A stretch of 64,000 nt of DNA from Poindextera sp036272595 (GTDB taxonomy: Bacteria > Pseudomonadota > Alphaproteobacteria > Caulobacterales > Caulobacteraceae), in contig DATAYM010000077.1 of NCBI GenBank assembly GCA_036272595.1, positions 62,001 through 126,000 of the forward strand, in the 5' to 3' direction. Made by a program: the position numbers and the translations under genes. The notes under the pieces were generated by a model, which had not been told where the DNA came from, did not search any database, and was given only the letters and a program-made list of their open reading frames with translations. This document shows, piece by piece, positions 25,104-33,003 of this stretch (positions are counted from its first letter, which is position 1; the number at the start of each line of letters is the position of its first letter).

Positions 25104-27026
25104 ATGCTCAGCGAACCCGAAACCAGGCCTGACGCCGAGATTGACACGGCGCTGGCCGACGCCCACCTGCCGACGCTGATGATGTCGCTGGTGCACCTGA
25201 CCGGCGACGCCGGCATCCTCTCCGACGACATGAAGCCGGCCTACGACTTCTTCGCCGACGGCAAGCTCGGCGGCCTCGCACCGGACAAGCAGGAGCGAGT
25301 GCGCAGCGCCGCCAGGACCGCCATCCGCGAATACCTGGCCGGCGACCGCACCCTGCCGCCGCCGCCCCCGGCCAAGACGGTCCGCCGGATGATGGACTTC
25401 ATCGTCGGCGGCGAGGTGCCCGAGCGTTACATGGGCATGATGATGGAGGAGCTGGCGGTCGACGGCGTCGACCAGAAGCGCCCGCACTGGGAGAGCCCGA
25501 AGCTCAGGTCCGCGGCGCAGAAGATGAAGGTGCTGATCATCGGCGCCGGCATGTCGGGCATCCTGTCGGCCATCCGGCTGCAGCAGGCCGGGGTCGGCTT
25601 CGAGGTGATCGAGAAGAACGCCGACGTCGGCGGCACCTGGCTGGAGAACACCTATCCGGGCTGCCGGGTCGACAATCCCAGCCACCTCTATTCGTACTCG
25701 TTCGAGCCGAACCACGAATGGCCGATGCACTTCTCGACCCAGCCGGTGCTGCGCGACTATTTCCAGGCCTGCGCCGACAAGCACGACCTGAGGCCGCACA
25801 TCCGCTTCAACACCCAGGTGGTCGAGGCGCGCTTCGACGAGGCGGCCAAGCTGTGGCGGGTGAAGATCCGTAAATCGGACGGAACCGAGGAGACCCTGGT
25901 CGCCAATGCGGTGATCAGCGCCGTCGGCCAGCTGAACCAGCCGCGCCTGCCCGACATTCCCGGCCGCGACAGCTTCGCCGGCGAGGCCTTCCATTCCGCC
26001 CGCTGGCGCCACGACGTCGACCTGAAGGGCAAGCGCGTCGCGGTGATCGGCACGGGCGCCAGCGCCTTCCAGTTCGTGCCGGCCATCGCCCCGGAGGTCG
26101 GCCAGCTGACCGTGTTCCAGCGCACCCCGCCCTGGCTCGGCCCGACCCCCGACTACCATTTCGAGGTCACGCGCGGCGAACGCTGGCTGCTCGAGCACGT
26201 GCCCTATTACGAGAAATGGTACCGGTTCTGGCTGTTCTGGATGCTCACCGACGGCCTCTATGAGGGGGTCAAGGCCGACCCGAACTACCAGGGGCCCGAC
26301 AACGCTGTCAGCGACTTCAACGCCGGCATGCGCGCCATGCTGATCGAGGCGATCCGGCCGCAGACCGAGGGCGCGCCGGGCCTGCTCGAAAAGATCATCC
26401 CCAACTATCCGATCGGCGGCAAACGCTCGGTGCGCGACAACGGCGTCTGGATCGCGGCGCTGCGCCGGGAAAACGTCGACCTGGTCACCGAGCCGATCAC
26501 CGAGATCACGCCCAAGGGGTTGGTCACCGCCGACGGCGTCCTGCACGAGGTCGACGTCATCATCTACGGCACCGGCTTCACCGCCTCCGACTTCCTGAAG
26601 ACCTTCAAGATCTACGGCAGGGGCGGCGTCGAGCTGCACGACCAGTGGCAGGGCGACGCCCGCGCCTATCTGGGCATGACCATCCCGAACTTCCCCAACC
26701 TGTTCGTGATCTACGGGCCGAACACCAACATCGTCGTCAACGGCTCGATCATCTTCTTCTCCGAGTGCAGCGTGCGCTACATCGTTGGCGCGCTGCAGAT
26801 GCTGGCCGAGACCGGCCACGCCACCCTGGAGCCCAGGGCCGACGTCCACGACGCCTTCAACGCCAAGGTGGACGAGGCCAACCGCTGGATGGCCTGGGGC
26901 GCGCCGCAGGTGAGCAGCTGGTACAAGAACGCCAAGGGCCGGGTCAGCCAGAACTGGCCCTTCCCGCTGGTCGACTACTGGACCGCGACCCTGAAGCCCA
27001 ACCCGGACGATTTCATCCTGGACTAG
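25104..27026 (+). CDS. flavin-dependent Baeyer-Villiger-type monooxygenase
   Basis: This is a 640-residue class B flavoprotein. An N-terminal extension of about 140 residues precedes the FAD Rossmann motif IIGAGMSG (residues 146-153) and GGTWLENTYPGCRVD. The BVMO fingerprint F-x-G-x-x-x-H-x-x-x-W is present as FAGEAFHSARW (291-301), and the NADPH motif IGTGASAF follows. These enzymes insert oxygen next to a ketone, giving esters or lactones, using NADPH and O2. The long N-terminus resembles the 4-hydroxyacetophenone monooxygenase subgroup. It is divergent from SDR-FAH, and its stop overlaps that of the convergent TMEM175-like gene (shared CTAG). Confidence 0.92.
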   Translation: MLSEPETRPDAEIDTALADAHLPTLMMSLVHLTGDAGILSDDMKPAYDFFADGKLGGLAPDKQERVRSAARTAIREYLAGDRTLPPPPPAKTVRRMMDFIVGGEVPERYMGMMMEELAVDGVDQKRPHWESPKLRSAAQKMKVLIIGAGMSGILSAIRLQQAGVGFEVIEKNADVGGTWLENTYPGCRVDNPSHLYSYSFEPNHEWPMHFSTQPVLRDYFQACADKHDLRPHIRFNTQVVEARFDEAAKLWRVKIRKSDGTEETLVANAVISAVGQLNQPRLPDIPGRDSFAGEAFHSARWRHDVDLKGKRVAVIGTGASAFQFVPAIAPEVGQLTVFQRTPPWLGPTPDYHFEVTRGERWLLEHVPYYEKWYRFWLFWMLTDGLYEGVKADPNYQGPDNAVSDFNAGMRAMLIEAIRPQTEGAPGLLEKIIPNYPIGGKRSVRDNGVWIAALRRENVDLVTEPITEITPKGLVTADGVLHEVDVIIYGTGFTASDFLKTFKIYGRGGVELHDQWQGDARAYLGMTIPNFPNLFVIYGPNTNIVVNGSIIFFSECSVRYIVGALQMLAETGHATLEPRADVHDAFNAKVDEANRWMAWGAPQVSSWYKNAKGRVSQNWPFPLVDYWTATLKPNPDDFILD

Positions 27027-27703
27027 AGGTTCGAGGTGGGCTGGTCCGGGGCTCGTTGCGGCTCGCGGGTCAGGCGGCTCAAGGCCATCGACCCACCGAT
27101 GAACAACAGCAGCAAGGCGACCGGAACCAGCCGCGGCGGAATACGGGTCTCGATCGTCAGGGCCAGGAAGGCCGGCGGACTGAGCAGCGCCCCAAGGAAG
27201 CCGATCCAGCGGTCGCGGGGGCCGACCTCGCTCAACGCCAGGCCGCCGATCAAGCCGGCATAGCCCCAGAACAGCGCGATCGAGACGCCGATGGCGATCA
27301 CCAGGGCTGCGTACAGGCCCAGCGCCGGGGTGGGTCCGTCGGTGGCCTCGGCCAGACGGGTGGCGGCGGGCAGCAGCGCCACCAGACCCAACATGACCAG
27401 ATTGAGCACGGTGGCCACCGCGTCGACGCGCGCCAGCCTGGCCATGAAGCGCCGGTGCATCAGCCAATAGACGCTGATCACCAGGAAGCTGAGCAGATAG
27501 GCGGAAAACAACGGCCGCAACGTCGCCCAGAAGCTGGCGAACTGGCCGTCCCAGCCGGCGGGCGGACGGATGTCGAAGGCCAGCAGGGTGATGGCGATGG
27601 CGAAGACGCCGTCCGACAGCATGATCAACCGGTCGTAATCGTGCCGCCTCAGCCGCGCCGCCAGCGGCTCGGCGGTATCGAGAGACTCAGGTTCGCCAGT
27701 CAT
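27023..27703 (-). CDS. TMEM175-family potassium channel-like protein (DUF1211)
   Basis: This 226-residue membrane protein has six predicted helices. The family signature in TM1 appears as DRLIMLSDGVFAIAITLLAF; the usual (R)xxxFSDGVFAIA motif has Leu for the first Phe. Prokaryotic TMEM175 proteins form tetrameric K+ channels with a hydrophobic TM1 filter. The next helices (FSAYLLSFLVISVYWLMHRRFM and others) fit the six-helix unit. The final residues overlap the BVMO stop. It is the only ion-channel-like gene here, with no obvious functional link to its neighbours. Confidence 0.85.
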   Translation of the reverse strand: MTGEPESLDTAEPLAARLRRHDYDRLIMLSDGVFAIAITLLAFDIRPPAGWDGQFASFWATLRPLFSAYLLSFLVISVYWLMHRRFMARLARVDAVATVLNLVMLGLVALLPAATRLAEATDGPTPALGLYAALVIAIGVSIALFWGYAGLIGGLALSEVGPRDRWIGFLGALLSPPAFLALTIETRIPPRLVPVALLLLFIGGSMALSRLTREPQRAPDQPTSNL

Positions 27704-27736
27704 CGCCAGGCCCCCCCTCCTCGCCGATGGTTCGCC

Positions 27737-29353
27737 CTATCCGGCACTGGAGTCCAGACGCAGCCAGGCGAAGGCGTAGGGCGGCAGCTCGACGCCGAAG
27801 TCGCTCACCACCGCGCCGCCGATCAGGGCAAAGGCCTGGGAGGCCGCCATCTCCGGGTGACGCACCCGGCCGGGCTGGCCGGAAAGCTCGAAGGCGCACA
27901 GCACCCGCTCGTCGCCCAGCCGTCGCTCGAAGGCCAGCACCCCCGGCCCGGCGTCCAGCATCCGGAAATCCCCCGCCTGCAGCGCCGCCGACCGCCGCCG
28001 CAGGTCCAGCACCGTGCGCGTGAAGCTGAGCATGGAGCCGGCGTCGCCCTCCTGCTCGGCCACCGCCAGCGCCAGGTGCCGCGGGTCCACCGGCAGCCAG
28101 GTCTCCGCGGCGCTGGAAAAACCGCCATTCGGCGCCGCGCTGGTCCAGGGCATCGGCGTGCGCGCGCCGTCGCGCCCGGACTCGCCGGTATAGATCGCCT
28201 TGGCGAACGGGTCCTGCAGCCGCTCGAACGGCACCTCGGCGTGCGGCAGGCCCAGCTCGTCGCCCTCATAGAGGAAGGGCGTGCCGCGCAGGGACAAAAG
28301 CAGGGCCAGCAGCCCCTTCACCTGCGCCGGATCGCCGGAGCGGGCCATGCGGGTGGGGAAGCGGACGAAGTCGTGGTTGCTGAACGACCAGGACGGCCAG
28401 CCCGCCGCCTCGGCCCAGGCCTGCATGGCGTCGGCGAACAGCGCCGGCGTCGGATCGCGCGCGTTGAGGAAATAGAAGCTGTAGGCGGTGTGCAGCCGCG
28501 TGGCCGTCGCCGTGTACTCGATCTGGCGGCCCAGCATGTCCGCATCGCCGATCTCGCCAAGGCTCATGCGGTCGCCGTAGCTGTCCAGCAGGGCGCGCAA
28601 CCGGCCGAGGAAGGTCAGGGTCTCCGGCTGCGAGCGGTCGTGGATGTGCCGCTGCAGCTCGGTCGCCTGGCCCGGGGTCTTGCCCAGGTCGGCGGGCGGA
28701 TTGTCGGTCAGTCGCCGATCGTGGAACAGGAAGTTGATCACGTCGAGCCGGAAGCCGTCGACGCCGCGGTCGAGCCAGAAGCGGGCCACGTCCAGGATGG
28801 CGTCCTGCACCGTCGGGTTCCAGAAGTTCAGGTCCGGCTGCTCGACCAGGAAGTTGTGCAGATAGTATTGCCGGCGCCGGGGATGCCAGGTCCAGGAGGG
28901 CCCGCCGAACACCGCCATCCAGTTGTTGGGCGCCGTCCCGTCCGGCTTGGCGTCGGCCCAGACGTACCAGTCGGCCTTGTCGCCATCGGCCGAGGCGGCG
29001 CTTTCGATGAACCACGGATGCCGGTCGGAGGTGTGCGACCAGACCTGGTCGATGATCAGCTTCAGGCCGCGCGCGTGGGCCCCGGCCAGCAGCGCGTCGA
29101 AGTCGTCCAGGGTCCCGAAGATCGGATCGACGCCGCGATAGTCGCTGACGTCGTAGCCGAAGTCCTTCATCGGCGATGTGAAGAACGGCGACAGCCAGAC
29201 GGCGTCGACCCCGAGGCCGGCGATATAGTCGAGCTTCGCCGCGATGCCCTTCAGATCCCCGACGCCGTCGCCATCGGCGTCCAGGAAGCTGCGCGGATAG
29301 ATCTGGTAGAAGACGGCGCGCCTCCACCAATCGGTCTGATCTGAAGCGGTCAG
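27737..29353 (-). CDS. GH13 alpha-glucosidase (start codon CTG)
   Basis: This 538-residue enzyme belongs to the oligo-1,6-/alpha-glucosidase type. The essential N-terminus (WWRRAVFYQIYPRSF, DGVGDLKGI, VDAVWLSPFFTSPMKDFGYD) lies upstream of the first in-frame ATG (29170). Between the upstream stop (29414) and 29170 there is no ATG, GTG or TTG in frame. A CTG at 29353 has GGAG six bases before it and gives the normal family length, so I call CTG as start. Catalytic residues are Asp204 (GFRLDVINF), Glu267 (SLGEIGD) and Asp328 (NHDFVR). There is no signal peptide. It hydrolyses terminal alpha-glucosides; the specificity (1,4 or 1,6) is not resolved. Confidence 0.9.
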   Translation of the reverse strand: MTASDQTDWWRRAVFYQIYPRSFLDADGDGVGDLKGIAAKLDYIAGLGVDAVWLSPFFTSPMKDFGYDVSDYRGVDPIFGTLDDFDALLAGAHARGLKLIIDQVWSHTSDRHPWFIESAASADGDKADWYVWADAKPDGTAPNNWMAVFGGPSWTWHPRRRQYYLHNFLVEQPDLNFWNPTVQDAILDVARFWLDRGVDGFRLDVINFLFHDRRLTDNPPADLGKTPGQATELQRHIHDRSQPETLTFLGRLRALLDSYGDRMSLGEIGDADMLGRQIEYTATATRLHTAYSFYFLNARDPTPALFADAMQAWAEAAGWPSWSFSNHDFVRFPTRMARSGDPAQVKGLLALLLSLRGTPFLYEGDELGLPHAEVPFERLQDPFAKAIYTGESGRDGARTPMPWTSAAPNGGFSSAAETWLPVDPRHLALAVAEQEGDAGSMLSFTRTVLDLRRRSAALQAGDFRMLDAGPGVLAFERRLGDERVLCAFELSGQPGRVRHPEMAASQAFALIGGAVVSDFGVELPPYAFAWLRLDSSAG

Positions 29354-29690
29354 GGGAGTCTCCGGGTTTCGGGCGGGCTGGCGGCCAAGCCTACGCTGGC
29401 GGACGCGATGCGGTCACGGATTTCTCCATGACCGGCGGCGCCGGGGCGCCCGGCCGTCTTCAGCGCCGCCCCCTGATCGCGCGCACTATCCACAACCTTT
29501 AAGCGATCACGCACTCCTTTCAAAGTCATGGATTTAGCCGCCCGCGCGGACGCCGGCTGGCGCGCGCCTTGCTCCTTATGGTTGTCGAGAGGTTAACGGC
29601 GCCACGCCGCCCGCGCCGGGTCGCCAGGATGTCCCATTCTGGCCCGGCCGGCGTCGCGGAGCATCAGCGTGGAGCGCGCAGGCGACAGTC
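29354..29690. other. divergent intergenic region, no gene seen
   Basis: These are the 337 bp between the GH13 gene and a rightward hypothetical gene. The frame of the GH13 gene stays open only to a TGA at 29414. I see GC-rich short hairpins around 29430-29450 and an AT-richer stretch at 29487-29535 that may hold promoters, but no clear -35/-10 pair, repeat or RNA gene. Confidence 0.4.
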
Positions 29691-30254
29691 ATGGCCAAGG
29701 TTAGATTCGGTTCCAACGACGATTTGATTCTCCGCTACGTCCGCCGCGGCCGCGTCTGGCGGCCCAGGATGCGCGGCCGCCGGATCAACTGGGCGATCGT
29801 CGTTGAATGGGGCCTGGTGACCGCAGCCGCCTGCCTGATCCTATGCGTCGGGCTGCTGGTCGGCCTCGACCATGCGCGGCCGGACCTCAACGCCGAGAGC
29901 CGGCGGTTCGCCGATGCGGCGGTCAACGCCATCACCGCCAGCGCCAACCCGGACGAACTGACGGCCAGGGCGACGCGGGATTTCGCTTTCGCCAACACCG
30001 TCGAATATTCCACGCTCAGCCGGCGCCTGAAGCGGCTGGGGCCGGTGGTGGAGAACCGCGGCTGCCAAGGCCAGGCCGACCTCGCCGGCTGGTCGCAGTC
30101 GGAACTGGTCACCGCCCACTACGCCTGCGAACTGAAACTGCAAAAGTCCAGCGCCATCGTGGCGCTGTCCTTGCGCGACGACGCCGACGCCTGGAAGATC
30201 ACCAGCTTCTACGTCGGCCCGCCCAGGGCGCTGGACAGGCCGGCGAGCGACTAG
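29691..30254 (+). CDS. hypothetical single-pass membrane protein
   Basis: This 187-residue protein is not a family I can name. The very basic N-terminus (RYVRRGRVWRPRMRGRRINW) precedes one membrane helix at about residues 38-60, so the C-terminal 120 residues are probably periplasmic. That part has helices and ends with strand-like segments (SAIVALSLRDDADAWKITSFYVG), reminiscent of NTF2-like or DUF4019-type folds; this is a resemblance only. Two cysteines (RGCQG, HYACEL) could pair. It lies 28 bp upstream of another membrane-protein gene, perhaps one operon. Confidence 0.6.
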   Translation: MAKVRFGSNDDLILRYVRRGRVWRPRMRGRRINWAIVVEWGLVTAAACLILCVGLLVGLDHARPDLNAESRRFADAAVNAITASANPDELTARATRDFAFANTVEYSTLSRRLKRLGPVVENRGCQGQADLAGWSQSELVTAHYACELKLQKSSAIVALSLRDDADAWKITSFYVGPPRALDRPASD

Positions 30255-30282
30255 GATCGAGGCCGCGAGGGGGCGCGCCGCC

Positions 30283-30855
30283 GTGTTCGAGCACGTGACG
30301 CTGTTGCTGTCGTTCGTCTACGCGATCGCGTTGACGCACCTGTTGTCGAGCGCCACCGAACTGGTGCTGGCGCGCGAGCGGGTCCGCTTCTCCGGGCTGC
30401 ATGCGGTGTGGATGCTGAACGCGCTGGTCGGCCTTCTGGTCAACTGGCTGAGCCTCTGGGGCCAGAACGTTCTGAAACGTTGGACCGTCGGGGACGTGCT
30501 GCTGTGGTTCCTCGCGGCGATGGTGCAGTACTTCACCTGTTCGCTGGTTTCCATGCGGCCGGAGCCCGGCGGCCCGATCGACATGAGGGCCTTTTTCGAG
30601 CGCCAGCGGCCGATGATCGCCGCCGCCTTCGCCGCGCTGATGGTTCCCGCGATGACGCTGAACTATGTCTATCGCAATGCAACCCAAGGGCTCAGCCCGA
30701 CCGCCTGGATCACCGAGGATCTGCTGGTCCTGCCCATGCTGATCGCGGCGCTGATCGCCGGCTGGGCGAGACCGCGCTGGCTGCAGTGGGTCGCCGGCCT
30801 CGCCATGCTCGGCCTGCAGACCTGGTTCCTCTGCACCTATGCGGTGACTGACTAG
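30283..30855 (+). CDS. hypothetical polytopic membrane protein
   Basis: This 190-residue protein starts at GTG and has about six hydrophobic helices: LLLSFVYAIALTHLLSSA, AVWMLNALVGLLVNWLSLWG, VLLWFLAAMVQYFTCSLVS, AAAFAALMVPAMTLNYVY, LLVLPMLIAALIAGWA and WVAGLAMLGLQTWFLCTYAV. No catalytic or binding motif is recognised. Similar small six-helix proteins are widespread as conserved hypotheticals. It follows the single-pass protein closely; 229 bp without a gene separate it from the hydroxylase. Confidence 0.6.
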   Translation: MFEHVTLLLSFVYAIALTHLLSSATELVLARERVRFSGLHAVWMLNALVGLLVNWLSLWGQNVLKRWTVGDVLLWFLAAMVQYFTCSLVSMRPEPGGPIDMRAFFERQRPMIAAAFAALMVPAMTLNYVYRNATQGLSPTAWITEDLLVLPMLIAALIAGWARPRWLQWVAGLAMLGLQTWFLCTYAVTD

Positions 30856-31084
30856 AAACAGCCCGAGCGCTGGCGCGGCTCGCCAGGAAGGGGGCGGCCC
30901 GGAAGGCGACGGCGGGCGGCGCCGCGCCGGCGTGCAGGCCGTGTCCGTTGCCGAGCCGAAAGTTACAATTCCGCCGAAAACCCCCTGGAAACCCCATTGT
31001 TGGGGTCTGGAATAGCGCGGTCAGGCGCCTATTCTAGACCCCGCGCGCGGAACGGGTAGCCGGGCGCTGACGGGGACGACGCCC

Positions 31085-31993
31085 ATGCTGCGGAAGGCGG
31101 CCAGGTATCTTTATGCGCCGGCCATGATGGTCGGCATGAACGGGGCGGCGGTCTGGATCGTCGCCGCCAGAGGCATGGCCGGGGTCGGCTGGCTCCTGCC
31201 GCTGTTTGCGCTGGCGCTGAGCCTCTCCTTCCTGGTCGAGCGCTGGATACCCTACGCGCCCGAATGGAACGTCCGGCGCGGCGACCTGAAGCGCGACATC
31301 GCCCAGGCCGTCACCACCCAGACCATCACCCTCGCCGGCGTGCTGATGATCCCGGTCGCCGCCCACATGCGGCCCTGGCGCAACCCGTGGCCCTACGATC
31401 TGCCGCTCTGGGTCCAGGTGGTGATGAGCCTGTTCATCGCCGACGCCGGCGTCACGCTCGCCCACTATCTCAGCCACCGCATCCCCTGGCTGTGGCCGTT
31501 TCACGCCGGCCATCACTCGCCGGAGCGGATGTATGGGCTGAACGGCCTGATCCGCCACCCGATCCAGCAGATGCTGGAGATCTTCATGGCCTCGGCCGTG
31601 CTGATCGCCATGGGGCTGCCGATCAAGATCGGCTACCTGCTCGCCTTCGCCATCGCCGTCCAGCTTCTGCTGCAGCACTCCAACGCCGACATGCGGCTGG
31701 GGCCGTTGCGCTATGTGCTCGCGGTCGGGCCGGTGCATCGCCGCCACCATCTGCGGCAGGTGAAGGGCTTCGGGGTCAATTTCGGCCTGTTCACCAATGT
31801 CTGGGACTATCTGCTCGGCGTCGCCGATTGCGGCTACGGCCCCGAGGCGAGCGCGGGCGAGATCGGCCTCGAGGATTCCGCCTATCCGATCGGCTATTCC
31901 GCCCAGTTGGCCTATCCCTTCACCCGGCCCCGGCCCGAGGCCGGGAGCCGGCCGCAGAGCAAGACCGAAATCGGCTCGGAGGCCAGGTCCTGA
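31085..31993 (+). CDS. sterol desaturase / fatty acid hydroxylase family protein
   Basis: This membrane-bound diiron oxygenase has 302 residues and four to five helices. The eight-histidine pattern is complete: HYLSH (H127, H131), HAGHH (H140, H143, H144) and HRRHH (H218, H221, H222), with a further His in LIRHP and QHSNAD. These enzymes hydroxylate or desaturate lipid chains or sterol-like rings. The C-terminal tail is Arg/Ser/Pro-rich and cytoplasmic. The stop codon TGA overlaps the CTG that probably starts the sirtuin gene, so the two are coupled. Confidence 0.9.
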   Translation: MLRKAARYLYAPAMMVGMNGAAVWIVAARGMAGVGWLLPLFALALSLSFLVERWIPYAPEWNVRRGDLKRDIAQAVTTQTITLAGVLMIPVAAHMRPWRNPWPYDLPLWVQVVMSLFIADAGVTLAHYLSHRIPWLWPFHAGHHSPERMYGLNGLIRHPIQQMLEIFMASAVLIAMGLPIKIGYLLAFAIAVQLLLQHSNADMRLGPLRYVLAVGPVHRRHHLRQVKGFGVNFGLFTNVWDYLLGVADCGYGPEASAGEIGLEDSAYPIGYSAQLAYPFTRPRPEAGSRPQSKTEIGSEARS

Positions 31994-32739
31994 GCACGGC
32001 CCGTGAGCAGCTGGCGCGGATGATCGCGGACGCCCGGCGCGTCGTCGTCTTCACCGGCGCCGGCATTTCCACCGAGTCCGGCATCCCCGATTTCCGCAGC
32101 CCCGGCGGCGTCTGGAGCCGGATGAGCCCGATCTATTTCCAGGAGTTCGTCGGCAGCGAGGACAAGCGCCGCGAGGCCTGGACCCGGGCCTTTTCCGGCG
32201 TCGCCGGCTGGGTCGGCAAGAGCCCCAACGCCGGCCACCGCGCCGTCACCGAGCTGGCCGGCCTTGGCAAGGTCGCCGCGGTCATCACCCAGAATGTCGA
32301 CAATCTGCACCAGGCCTCCGGCATGCCGCCGGAGAAGGTGATCGAGCTGCACGGCAACGCCGGCTATGCCGCCTGCCTCGATTGCGGCCTGCGGCACGAG
32401 CTCGACGATCTGAAGGCCGCCTTCCTGGCGACGGGCGCCCTGCCCGCCTGCCGGTCGTGCGCCGGCATCGTCAAGACCGCCACCATCTCCTTCGGCCAGT
32501 CGCTGCCCGAAGCCGCCCTGGCCCGCGCCGAGGCCGAGAGCCTGGCCTGCGACCTCTTCCTGGTGCTGGGCTCGTCCCTGGTGGTCTATCCCGCCTCCGC
32601 CTTCCCGCAGATCGCCAGGCAGAACGGCGCGAGGCTGGCCATCGTCAACCGCGAGCCGACCGACCAGGACGCGGAGGCCGATCTCGTCCTGCACGACGAG
32701 ATCGGGCCGGTGATGAGCGAGGTTGCGTCCCTGGTCTAG
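31990..32739 (+). CDS. cobB: sirtuin NAD-dependent protein deacylase (start codon CTG)
   Basis: This class III deacylase of 249 residues is counted from the CTG at 31990. That codon overlaps the upstream stop (CTGA) and follows GGAGG by seven bases. The first in-frame ATG (32020) would cut the conserved first helix (REQLARMIADARR) that precedes VVFTGAGIS. Motifs: GAGIS (23-27), GIPDFRSPGG, QNVD (101-104), catalytic H121, zinc cysteines C129, C132, C154, C157, and VLGSSLVVYPA. It removes acetyl or succinyl groups from lysine using NAD+, often reactivating acyl-CoA synthetases; the nearby MatB-like synthetase is a plausible target by analogy with Acs. Confidence 0.9.
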   Translation: MSTAREQLARMIADARRVVVFTGAGISTESGIPDFRSPGGVWSRMSPIYFQEFVGSEDKRREAWTRAFSGVAGWVGKSPNAGHRAVTELAGLGKVAAVITQNVDNLHQASGMPPEKVIELHGNAGYAACLDCGLRHELDDLKAAFLATGALPACRSCAGIVKTATISFGQSLPEAALARAEAESLACDLFLVLGSSLVVYPASAFPQIARQNGARLAIVNREPTDQDAEADLVLHDEIGPVMSEVASLV

Positions 32740-32807
32740 ACCCTCGAAAAAGGCTTCTCTTTAAAGAGAGCCTCGCTTGGGCTCCGGCGATTCATTTCAA
32801 GCGCCCC

Positions 32808-32944
32808 TTCCCCCTCGATGGGGGAAGTGGAGGGTTGGGGGTGTGGCTGCGGCGTTGAGGGGCGAGCGCAATTGGGCTCGGCGCCCACTCGCGCGTTTCG
32901 CCATTTGCTGCGGCCACACCCAACCCTCCCCATCGAGGGGAGAG
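32808..32944. repeat. long inverted repeat, family A copy 1
   Basis: The left arm (about 32810-32853, CCCCCTCGATGGGGG ... GTGTGGCTGCGGC) pairs with the right arm (about 32907-32944, GCTGCGGCCACACCCAACC ... CGAGGGGAGAGC) around a 53-base loop. Related elements lie at 54081-54222 and 59429-59595. A smaller hairpin with arms AGGCT and AGCCT lies just before it at 32751-32773. Confidence 0.8.
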
Positions 32945-33003
32945 CTTTGTCAAAGTGAGCCTCGCCAAAAAGCGGGGCCATAAGGAAACGGGCGGAAGCG
33001 TCG

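Noticed and set aside
24921..27467. 848-residue minus-strand ORF opposite the BVMO
   Set aside because: Antisense shadow in high-GC DNA; the plus strand carries a complete BVMO with all motifs.
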